The translations under genes were made by a program, and so were the position numbers. Of a stretch of DNA of 13,648 nucleotides, positions 5,578 through 11,752 are shown piece by piece. How positions within the stretch are numbered: the first letter of the stretch is position 1; each line of letters opens with the position of its first letter. Origin of the DNA: an uncultured Chlorobiaceae bacterium (GTDB lineage Bacteria; Bacteroidota; Chlorobiia; Chlorobiales; Chlorobiaceae). The notes beneath the pieces were generated by a model. That model was not told the origin of the DNA. It did not search any database and saw only the letters and a program-made list of their open reading frames with translations. The DNA lies in the NCBI GenBank assembly GCA_903874585.1, contig CAIQSY010000014.1, positions 1 to 13,648 on the forward strand, written 5' to 3'.

Positions 5578-5973
5578 ATGAACCAGATTACGCTTACTGA
5601 AGAAGAGGGCAAGCAATGGAATTCTATTTTATCGGATGATATGCTTGAGGCGGTCTCTCACCGCTTTAAATTACTTGCTGAACCTATGCGACTGAGGATT
5701 TTACGGACACTGTGCGATCAGGAGCGTACCGTTATGGAGGTGGTTGGATTAGTAAATGCGAGCCAGGCAAACGTTTCCAAGCATTTGACCCTTATGCACG
5801 AAAATGGAATGGTAAGCCGCAGAAAAGAGGGGATGAAATGCTATTACAAAATTGTTGATGAGAGCATTATTTATACCTGCTATCTGACATCAAAAAGTCT
5901 TGTCGCCAATCTTCAGAATCGCCTCAATAGCGCACAAAAACCCGGCACACAGCTTCCAATGCAAAATGTATGA
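5578..5973 (+). CDS. ArsR-family winged-helix transcriptional regulator
   Basis: Encodes a 131-residue ArsR/SmtB-type dimeric repressor. The domain runs from about residue 24 (EAVSHRFKLLAEPMRLRILRTL) through the recognition helix (SQANVSKHLTLMHENGMV, about 62-79) to the wing (RRKEGMKCYYKI). The classic metal site of ArsR/SmtB in helix 3 (ELCVCDL) is replaced by TVMEVV, so sensing of arsenic or zinc at that site is not expected. Cysteines are present at 46, 88 and 101. C46 near the end of the second helix and C101 in the last helix are loosely placed as in the persulfide-sensing BigR/SqrR group, but this is inference only. The ATG at 5578 was chosen over a TTG two codons upstream. The target is unknown; neighbours are the sigma/anti-sigma pair and dnaK. 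Confidence 0.9.
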   Translation: MNQITLTEEEGKQWNSILSDDMLEAVSHRFKLLAEPMRLRILRTLCDQERTVMEVVGLVNASQANVSKHLTLMHENGMVSRRKEGMKCYYKIVDESIIYTCYLTSKSLVANLQNRLNSAQKPGTQLPMQNV

Positions 5974-5986
5974 CATTTTTTCTTCG

Positions 5987-6019
5987 AGAGTGACAAAAAG
6001 ACAATATGCTTGTCACTCT
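5987..6019 (+). terminator. Hairpin after the ArsR gene, possible terminator
   Basis: AGAGTGACAA (5987-5996) pairs perfectly with TTGTCACTCT (6010-6019) around 13 bases. It starts 14 bases after the ArsR stop. The nearest T run (TTTTT, 6027-6031) is 7 bases further on, so it is an imperfect intrinsic terminator; it might instead be an operator. The half-sites recall the CIRCE heat-shock element turned inside out, but order and sequence do not match CIRCE. Confidence 0.4.
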
Positions 6020-6077
6020 TGACTGGTTTTTGACACACCTCGCACCACTATCCCCGGATAATTCCCTTATACACGCT

Positions 6078-6105
6078 TTGGCACACTTTTTGCTATAACT
6101 ATTAT
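6078..6105 (+). promoter_or_regulatory. Probable dnaK promoter, with sigma-70 and sigma-54 readings
   Basis: Reading one is a sigma-70 type: TTGGCA (6078-6083) and TATTAT (6100-6105), each 5 of 6 to consensus, with 16 bases between. Reading two is a sigma-54 type: TTGGCACA-CTTT-TTGCT (6078-6094), with the GG and GC doublets exactly 10 bases apart as sigma-54 requires. Both use the same first box, so at most one need be real. A start near 6105-6112 would leave a leader of about 75 bases. No CIRCE element (TTAGCACTC-N9-GAGTGCTAA) is seen before dnaK. Confidence 0.55.
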
Positions 6106-6124
6106 TGATGAAGTTTTTCATCAA
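6105..6124. promoter_or_regulatory. Perfect 8-bp hairpin/dyad at the 5' end of the dnaK leader
   Basis: TTGATGAA (6105-6112) and TTCATCAA (6117-6124) are perfect inverted copies around GTTT. The dyad begins inside the -10 box of the sigma-70 reading and covers the predicted start point, so it could be an operator. If transcribed it makes a stable 5' stem-loop on the dnaK mRNA. No T run follows, so it is not a terminator. Confidence 0.45.
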
Positions 6125-6184
6125 CAGTTAGTAGTAAAAACAAAACAACCGTCTAAACTCAAAAAAACAAAGGATAGAGATATT

Positions 6185-8101
6185 ATGGGTAAAATTATTG
6201 GTATTGATCTTGGCACAACGAACTCCTGCGTCGCTGTTATGCAGGGATCGCAGCCAACAGTTATCGAAAATTCAGAGGGTACTCGCACAACACCATCCAT
6301 CATTGGTTTAACCAAAACTGGCGATCGTCTTGTTGGTCAGGCTGCAAAACGGCAGGCAATTACTAATCCGAAAAATACCATTTTTTCGATAAAGCGCTTT
6401 ATGGGGCGCAAATACAATGAAATTGAAAACGAAAAAAAACTTGCCCCGTATGAAATTATCAATGAAAGTGGCGAAGCTCGTGTAAAAATTAACGACAAAG
6501 TGTACTCTCCACAGGAAGTTTCAGCAATGATTTTGCAAAAAATGAAACAGACTGCTGAAGACTTTCTTGGTGAAAAAGTGACCGAAGCGGTCATCACGGT
6601 TCCAGCATATTTCAATGATGCACAGCGTCAAGCCACCAAAGATGCTGGTCGCATTGCGGGTCTTGATGTCAAGCGTATTATTAACGAACCGACAGCCGCA
6701 GCATTGGCTTATGGTCTTGATAGAAAACAGTCGAATGAAAAAGTAGCAGTGTTCGACCTTGGTGGTGGAACATTTGATATTTCTATTCTTGAACTTGGCG
6801 ATGGCGTTTTTGAGGTAAAGTCAACCGATGGTGATACACATCTCGGTGGTGACGATTTCGATCAGAGGATTATTAACTACCTTGCTGATGAGTTCAAAAA
6901 GCAGGAAGGACTGGATTTACGTAATGACGCCATTGCATTACAGCGTCTTAAAGAGGCTGCCGAGAAAGCTAAAATTGAGCTCTCATCAAGAACAGATACC
7001 GAAATCAATCTCCCATTTATTACCGCAACTCAGGAAGGACCAAAGCACTTGGTGATCAATCTGACTCGCGCAAAATTTGAAGCGTTAGCGTCTGATCTGT
7101 TTGATAAAATTCTTGACCCTTGCCGTCGTGCCATCAAAAATTCTGGCGTTGAAATGAAGGATATTGATGAAGTTGTGCTGGTGGGTGGTTCAACACGCAT
7201 CCCGAAAGTGCAAGCTTTGGTCAAAGACTTTTTTGGAAAAGAGCCAAACAGAAGTGTTAATCCTGATGAGGTTGTTGCTATTGGTGCCGCCATTCAGGGT
7301 GGCGTGTTGAAGGGTGATGTTACCGATGTGCTTTTGCTTGATGTAACTCCTCTGTCGCTTGGTATTGAAACGTTAGGCGGTGTTATGACCAAGCTGATCG
7401 ATGCGAACACCACAATTCCAACAAAAAAGCAGGAGGTTTTTTCAACAGCAAGCGATAATCAAACCTCAGTAGAAGTGCATGTTTTACAAGGTGAACGGCC
7501 AATGGCGACAGATAATAAAACTCTTGGGCGTTTCCACCTCGGCGATATTCCTCCATCACAAAGAGGGACTCCTCAGATTGAGGTGACATTCGACATTGAT
7601 TCAAACGGTATTCTGCACGTCTCCGCAAAAGACAAAGCAACAGGAAAAGAGCAGAGCATTAAAATTGAATCGAGCAGCAAACTCACCGATGCCGAAATCA
7701 ACAAAATGAAAGAGGATGCGAAAGTGCACGCGGCAGACGATCTGAAGCGCAAAGAGGATATTGAAACGAAAAACGTTGCAGATTCTCTTATTTTCAGCAC
7801 AGAAAAGCAGTTGAAAGAGCTGGGCGATAAAATACCTGCGGACAAAAAGCCAGTGCTTGAAGGTGCTCTTGAAAAACTGAAAGAGGCTTATAAAAATGGC
7901 ACCATTGAGTCCATCAAAAGCGCTATGGATGGACTGAATAAGGAGTGGAATGAAATTACATCTAACCTGTATCAGTCACAAAATCCAGAAACCACACAAG
8001 GTGAGCCTGACGTACAAGGTGGTGAAGGTGCAAAAAGCAAAAAAACAGGTGAAGATGGAAATGTTGAAAATGCGGAATACGAAGTCATTAACGACAAGTA
8101 A
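6185..8101 (+). CDS. dnaK: Chaperone protein DnaK (Hsp70)
   Basis: Encodes the 638-residue cytosolic Hsp70, which binds exposed hydrophobic stretches of unfolded proteins in an ATP-driven cycle with DnaJ and GrpE. The nucleotide-binding domain begins with GIDLGTTNS (residues 6-14) and includes VFDLGGGTFDISILE and VVLVGGSTRIPKV, the two other phosphate/adenosine motifs. The hydrophobic linker appears as DVLLLDVTPLSLGIETLGG and is followed by the substrate-binding beta domain and helical lid. The C-terminal tail is long, polar and glycine-rich and ends in an acidic stretch, as in other bacterial DnaK. Length is normal. AGGA at 6171-6174 lies 10 bases before the ATG and serves as the ribosome site, one of the few clear ones in the window. 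dnaJ and grpE are not adjacent. The gene is closed by the terminator at 8125-8160. Confidence 0.98.
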   Translation: MGKIIGIDLGTTNSCVAVMQGSQPTVIENSEGTRTTPSIIGLTKTGDRLVGQAAKRQAITNPKNTIFSIKRFMGRKYNEIENEKKLAPYEIINESGEARVKINDKVYSPQEVSAMILQKMKQTAEDFLGEKVTEAVITVPAYFNDAQRQATKDAGRIAGLDVKRIINEPTAAALAYGLDRKQSNEKVAVFDLGGGTFDISILELGDGVFEVKSTDGDTHLGGDDFDQRIINYLADEFKKQEGLDLRNDAIALQRLKEAAEKAKIELSSRTDTEINLPFITATQEGPKHLVINLTRAKFEALASDLFDKILDPCRRAIKNSGVEMKDIDEVVLVGGSTRIPKVQALVKDFFGKEPNRSVNPDEVVAIGAAIQGGVLKGDVTDVLLLDVTPLSLGIETLGGVMTKLIDANTTIPTKKQEVFSTASDNQTSVEVHVLQGERPMATDNKTLGRFHLGDIPPSQRGTPQIEVTFDIDSNGILHVSAKDKATGKEQSIKIESSSKLTDAEINKMKEDAKVHAADDLKRKEDIETKNVADSLIFSTEKQLKELGDKIPADKKPVLEGALEKLKEAYKNGTIESIKSAMDGLNKEWNEITSNLYQSQNPETTQGEPDVQGGEGAKSKKTGEDGNVENAEYEVINDK

Positions 8102-8124
8102 ACACTCATTCATAGAGTTCGCTC

Positions 8125-8160
8125 ATAACAAAGGGATTCATCGTGAATCCCTTTGTTATT
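8125..8160 (+). terminator. Strong terminator hairpin after dnaK
   Basis: A 16-bp perfect stem, ATAACAAAGGGATTCA (8125-8140) with its exact complement at 8144-8159, closes a 3-base loop (TCG). The 3' arm itself supplies the T-rich tract (CTTTGTTATTT). It lies 23 bases after the dnaK stop. The arms are A/T rich at the base, so the hairpin might also work for minus-strand transcription. Confidence 0.85.
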
Positions 8161-8240
8161 TATGCGGCTTTTACTAATTTCAACATTATTAACGCCAGTT
8201 TCAACGGTGTGATTTTTGCAAATTTAAACTGCACAATACA

Positions 8241-8675
8241 ATGCAACCTACGCTCAGCCGTCCAGACACCAGCAAAAACCAGGTCAGGGTCAATACAGCA
8301 GGGCCGTGGTCTGGAAATGCAGCTCATAAAGCTGAAAAATACTTTATCACTTCTGCAAAAAGAGATAATAACGGTAAACTACAAGTCCAGATAAGCCCCG
8401 CTTCTGGACGCCGGAAATTATCACCAACGAAAGAGATGATTAATAAAATCATTGGTGGTGAAATAGAACTCTTTGTACTTTCAACACAGACGGATATTGG
8501 TATTAATCTGCAGCAGCAAATACTTGATAATGAAAATCGTTATGTGATTGATTTCGATAATCGTGGTATTAAGTGGACAATGCGAGATATGCCTGTTTTT
8601 TATGATTCTCTCGAACGGCAGCTCTGTATTGAGGTGAATCGCAAAACTTATACGCTGAATGAATTCTTCAAATAA
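8241..8675 (+). CDS. Hypothetical protein, 144 residues
   Basis: I do not recognise this protein. It has no signal peptide, membrane segment or known motif. The first 65 residues are polar and basic, rich in Ser, Lys, Asn and Arg, and probably flexible. Residues 66-144 look like a small folded alpha/beta domain: a helix (EMINKIIGGE), a strand (IELFVLST), a helix (GINLQQQILDNENR), then alternating strands ending in LNEFFK. The pattern of hydrophobic residues, the clean stop and the terminator-bounded position make it a likely real gene. The ATG at 8241 has no Shine-Dalgarno sequence, and the frame stays open upstream to 8193 without another ATG. A start nearer the folded part, for instance at M66, cannot be excluded. 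It stands alone between the dnaK terminator and the convergent Tol-Pal operon, with no neighbour that suggests a role. Confidence 0.62.
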   Translation: MQPTLSRPDTSKNQVRVNTAGPWSGNAAHKAEKYFITSAKRDNNGKLQVQISPASGRRKLSPTKEMINKIIGGEIELFVLSTQTDIGINLQQQILDNENRYVIDFDNRGIKWTMRDMPVFYDSLERQLCIEVNRKTYTLNEFFK

Positions 8676-8697
8676 GAGACCTGTTGGCAACTCTTTT
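8674..8697 (+). terminator. Weak terminator candidate after the hypothetical gene
   Basis: AAGAG (8674-8678) can pair with CTCTT (8691-8695), followed by more T, starting within the stop codon of the 8241-8675 gene. The stem is only 5 bp with a 12-base loop, so support is slight. The stronger hairpin at 8724-8758 lies just downstream but faces the other way. Confidence 0.28.
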
Positions 8698-8716
8698 TGG
8701 CTGTAAGTGTAGACGA

Positions 8717-8758
8717 ATAAAAAAATGCCCCGTTAATGATTTTTGCTAACGGGGCATT
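8717..8758 (-). terminator. Rho-independent terminator of the Tol-Pal operon
   Basis: AATGCCCCGTTA (8724-8735) and TAACGGGGCATT (8747-8758) form a perfect 12-bp GC-rich stem with an 11-base loop. On the minus strand the hairpin is followed by a run of seven T (complement of 8719-8725). It lies about 60 bases after the stop codon of cpoB/ybgF, the last gene of the operon. Confidence 0.88.
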
Positions 8759-8790
8759 ATCGTTTCAGATGGACAAATTGAACCTCTATG

Positions 8791-8810
8791 CTGTGATGGA
8801 CTGTGATGGA
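8791..8810. repeat. Tandem 10-bp repeat
   Basis: CTGTGATGGA occurs twice in a row (8791-8800, 8801-8810). A related GATGGACAAA is seen at 8768-8777 and again at 8805-8814. The repeats lie between the cpoB stop and its terminator, outside any gene. They are most likely a small slippage duplication. Confidence 0.7.
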
Positions 8811-8818
8811 CAAACTCG

Positions 8819-9595
8819 TTATTTGAGTTTTTTCTTTGCCAGTGCAGCTTCAGGGGTTTTGCCATAAATAGCGAGCAAATCTTTAAAGCGCGCTTTTGCA
8901 TTAACCGAGTCACCAATCAACTCAAACGCAAGCCCTTGTTTGTAGAGCGCAGCCGGTCGCTTTAAACTGTTGGTGTACTTCGCAATAACGACCTGATACT
9001 CAAGAATTGCATTCTCATACTTTTTTTCATCAAAAAAACTTTCCGCAAGCAAGAATTGTGCTTGATCGAGCAGTGGTGATTTTGGATAATTTTTTAAAAG
9101 CGCAATGAAACTCTCGCGAGCTACTGCGTCATTGTGCTGACTAAGTTTTTCTGACCCCACATTGAGTAACACAACGTCGCTCGCAAGAGGAGCTGGCTGC
9201 TCGACTGGTTGCGGAACAGGTGGTGGTAATGGTAAAACCTCTTTCTTCTTTAACTCTTGTGCCAATGTTGCATAGTTCTGCTCAAGTTTTTGTAATCGTG
9301 ATTCAATACTACCCACCTGAGCAACCAAGAGTGAATCATCTTCAGTGAGCCGACTGAACGAGTTATTGTTCTTATGCTCACTCTCCTCTACAGTACCCCG
9401 TAATCGTGTAACTTCATCGCGAACTTGCTGTATATCGGCATACGAAACAGCACTTTGTGATTTAATGGTTTCAGCTTCGGTTTTTAATTTTCTCACATCA
9501 TCCTGAACCACAAAAAAATCATTTTTCGATGCGCACGAACCCAAAATAAAAAGTGGTAAAAAAAGAAGTGGTTTAACGTATGTAATACTCTTCAT
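8819..9595 (-). CDS. cpoB: Tol-Pal system protein CpoB/YbgF (coiled coil plus TPR), lipoprotein form
   Basis: Encodes a 258-residue exported protein of the YbgF/CpoB family, which binds TolA and links outer-membrane constriction to peptidoglycan synthesis in E. coli. The N-terminus is a signal peptide ending in LGSC, so C21 is a probable lipidation site; E. coli CpoB is soluble, so a lipoprotein form is a difference. Residues about 25-115 are rich in heptad-like charged and hydrophobic positions and should form a coiled coil. A proline-rich linker (PPPVPQPVEQPAP) follows, then about 120 residues of TPR-like repeats (SFIALLKNYPKSPLLDQAQFLLAE... and later AALYKQGLAFELIGDSVNA). The ATG at 9595 was chosen over the TTG directly before it. 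It is the last gene of the operon, 77 bases after pal, and is followed by the terminator at 8717-8758. Confidence 0.88.
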   Translation of the reverse strand: MKSITYVKPLLFLPLFILGSCASKNDFFVVQDDVRKLKTEAETIKSQSAVSYADIQQVRDEVTRLRGTVEESEHKNNNSFSRLTEDDSLLVAQVGSIESRLQKLEQNYATLAQELKKKEVLPLPPPVPQPVEQPAPLASDVVLLNVGSEKLSQHNDAVARESFIALLKNYPKSPLLDQAQFLLAESFFDEKKYENAILEYQVVIAKYTNSLKRPAALYKQGLAFELIGDSVNAKARFKDLLAIYGKTPEAALAKKKLK

Positions 9596-9672
9596 CAATG
9601 CAGACAGTTATAGCTTATAAGTTATTTAATATAAGGTTATCTCTTCTTATCATATCAGCAGCAGTCAACTCT

Positions 9673-10233
9673 TCATTTAACAATGAAATGTGCTCTACGA
9701 TTTTTTAGCCACGCCTCTTCACCTGTTCCTAAAGCAAAAGGGCGCTCTTCCCCTAAACTGATAGCATCAAGACGCGACGGGGCCACGCCAAGTCGTGTAA
9801 TGTACTCTTTGGAACTCGATGCTCGACGCTCACCAAGCGCAAGATTGTATTCAGATGTTCCTCTGCTGTCACAATGGCCCTCAATAACAGCCGTTTTGTT
9901 GGTATTACTCACCAGCCATGCAGCATTTTTTTGCAGTTGCTCTTGAGCTTCAGTACTGAGCGCTGAGCTGTCATAACCAAAAAAAACGTCACCTATGGGA
10001 CCTGTCTGCCATTGATCAAACCCATAACCGGAAGGCATCTGCTGTACCTGAGGTGCAGTGGCAGGAACAGAACGCTTAATGGTGGACGATCGTTTTGATG
10101 ATGGCGTTTCCACAGTTGCCGGTGAGGTCGGTGTAACCTTTGGAGTAGAGGTATTCGTGGCAACTTTCTGCGATGAACATCCTCCCATCACCATCAAAAC
10201 AGATACTATAATAACGCCAATCTCTTTTTTCAT
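9673..10233 (-). CDS. pal: Peptidoglycan-associated lipoprotein Pal
   Basis: Encodes a 186-residue outer-membrane lipoprotein that binds the diaminopimelate of peptidoglycan and is moved by the Tol motor. The signal peptide ends in VMGGC, with C19 as the lipidated cysteine. A Thr/Pro/Ser-rich tether (about 20-75) is followed by an OmpA-like domain with FGYDSSALSTEAQ, GHCDSRGTSEYNLALGERRA (from G119) and a C-terminal NRRAHFIVK. D122 and R136/R137 are the expected peptidoglycan-binding residues. The usual CDERG is CDSRG here. Two in-frame ATGs exist; the Shine-Dalgarno sequence AAGGA (10245-10241) is 7 bases before the ATG at 10233 and only 1 base before the one at 10239, so 10233 was chosen. 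It sits between tolB and cpoB in the standard Tol-Pal order. Confidence 0.95.
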   Translation of the reverse strand: MKKEIGVIIVSVLMVMGGCSSQKVATNTSTPKVTPTSPATVETPSSKRSSTIKRSVPATAPQVQQMPSGYGFDQWQTGPIGDVFFGYDSSALSTEAQEQLQKNAAWLVSNTNKTAVIEGHCDSRGTSEYNLALGERRASSSKEYITRLGVAPSRLDAISLGEERPFALGTGEEAWLKNRRAHFIVK

Positions 10234-10245
10234 AATCATTTCCTT
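10234..10245 (-). promoter_or_regulatory. Ribosome binding site that decides the pal start
   Basis: AAGGA (10245-10241 on the minus strand) is followed by the 7-base spacer AATGATT and then the ATG at 10233. The spacer itself contains an ATG at 10239, which is too close to the AAGGA to be used well. This favours the shorter protein by two residues. Confidence 0.65.
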
Positions 10246-10387
10246 TTTTTAAATCATAAAAAGCTCACAAACACAGCAAACATAACAGCAAAAAGCATTC
10301 ATATACAAGATGAGAAAAAACAGCAAAACAAACAACATCGGCAAATAAGAGACTTTAATGCCTCTTCAAATATTGTGCGCAGGTAAA
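10246..10387 (-). other. tolB-pal intergenic region, possible internal promoter
   Basis: This is the longest gap in the Tol-Pal operon (tolB stop to pal start is 154 bases). Read on the minus strand, it starts with a weak hairpin (AAGAGG...TCTCTT, 8-base loop) and is then strongly T-rich, with TTGCTG and TATATG boxes 15 bases apart. Neither is convincing alone. A partial terminator plus a separate pal promoter would fit the high amounts of Pal that cells usually need. No gene is seen in it. Confidence 0.3.
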
Positions 10388-11704
10388 TTACTTGGTAAAC
10401 AATGACCACGATGGCTGCATCTGCTCCCCTGCCAAACGTAAAAGCTGACGCTGATTTTTCCCTGTTGCACTCATCACAAAAAGCTTTTTCTGCCCTTGAC
10501 GATTTGAGGTAAACACAATCATACGACCATCGGGAGACCATGACGGCGATTCATTGTTGCCAGAGTTTTCAGTCAAACGTGTCAAGCCAGAACCATCAGT
10601 ATTGACGACAAATATATTAAGCGCACCACTATTTTCGCGCATGGTAAAGGCAAGTTTATCACCCGTTGGCGACCATGCCGGCTGTGTATTATAGTTCCCG
10701 CTGAAAGTTACTCGTTTGATAGCGCCCGACTCGATTGCTTGAGTAAAAATTTGTGGCTGTCCGCTGCGTTCGGAAACATAGGCAACGTAACGCCCATCAG
10801 GTGAAAATGTTGGCGACAAATCAATACCATCGTTTTTCGTTATTCTGCGAAGAACTTTGCCTTGAGTATTGATGAGATAAATCTCCTGGTCGCCTTCAAA
10901 AGAGAGTGTTGTGGCAAGCTCGCTATTATTGCGCCATGCAGGATCAATACCAATACCGCTATTTGCTACCGTAAAGCTCTGCTTGCTCGCAAGATTTTTG
11001 ATGGTGAGTTTTGATCGACCTGATGAAAAATCGGTGTATGCAAGATAATGACCATCAGGTGAAAAAGCAGGCGTTAAGGTAATGGAGTGTAAAATTGTTA
11101 ACTGCTCAACACCAAAACCATCAAAATCGCATTGATATATCTCTTTAAACCCTCTGTGGTTGGAGACAAACACAATTTTACTGCCAAAAACAGAACTTTT
11201 GCCAGTAAAAAACTCAATCAAATCTGCACAAAACGCATGACCAAGAGCACGAAGCTGCTGCTCACCACCTGTGTAGGCTTGTGTAAAAAGCAGTTTACTG
11301 CCCGAAATATCGTACACCTCCATCGTAAGCGTCACGCCATCGGCTTTTTTGGTCACTTTACCACCAACATATATCTCTGCCTCCACCGTATTCAAGGCAC
11401 TAAAATTTACGCCACCTCGATTATTACCGACGCTGCTTTTCAGATTGAGCGGAGCTGGCACAAGGGTAAAAATATCGGTAAACTCCAAACCCGCACGGAG
11501 AACCGCATCCAGACTTCTTGCCGTATCAGCATCATTTTTACTCCGAACATCAAGCGTATTTAAGACGAGGGGAATATTGCCAGTTCCCTCTTTCTGGATC
11601 GCAATATATTTGTCCATCTCTTCCGCGACGAGTGGTAACGACAGGGTATGAAGAGCGCTGATGGCAAGCAGAATAATGGCTGCATATCGTTTCAATAATC
11701 TCAT
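10388..11704 (-). CDS. tolB: Tol-Pal system beta-propeller protein TolB
   Basis: Encodes a 438-residue periplasmic protein that binds Pal and TolA and passes the motor's force to Pal. It starts with a signal peptide (about residues 1-27, cleavage near LVAEE). An N-terminal alpha/beta domain (about 30-165) contains the DVRSKNDADTARSLDAVLRAGLE... stretch, typical of TolB_N. The C-terminal propeller (about 170-438) carries repeated blades with the motif SPDGxxxAYxSxRSG...IF, for example SPDGRYVAYVSERSG, SPTGDKLAFTMRENSG and SPDGRMIVFTSNRQG, the PD40/WD40-like repeats of TolB. Length is normal (about 430). AAGGA lies 4 bases before the ATG at 11704 and supports that start. The gene follows tolA by 48 bases and precedes pal. 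Confidence 0.97.
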   Translation of the reverse strand: MRLLKRYAAIILLAISALHTLSLPLVAEEMDKYIAIQKEGTGNIPLVLNTLDVRSKNDADTARSLDAVLRAGLEFTDIFTLVPAPLNLKSSVGNNRGGVNFSALNTVEAEIYVGGKVTKKADGVTLTMEVYDISGSKLLFTQAYTGGEQQLRALGHAFCADLIEFFTGKSSVFGSKIVFVSNHRGFKEIYQCDFDGFGVEQLTILHSITLTPAFSPDGHYLAYTDFSSGRSKLTIKNLASKQSFTVANSGIGIDPAWRNNSELATTLSFEGDQEIYLINTQGKVLRRITKNDGIDLSPTFSPDGRYVAYVSERSGQPQIFTQAIESGAIKRVTFSGNYNTQPAWSPTGDKLAFTMRENSGALNIFVVNTDGSGLTRLTENSGNNESPSWSPDGRMIVFTSNRQGQKKLFVMSATGKNQRQLLRLAGEQMQPSWSLFTK

Positions 11705-11752
11705 AAATCCTTAAAAATTAAGTAACTAAAAAATATCTTACGTTAAATTTTT

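Noticed and set aside
6020..6184. CIRCE (HrcA operator) before dnaK
   Set aside because: The TTAGCACTC-N9-GAGTGCTAA pattern does not occur in this stretch.
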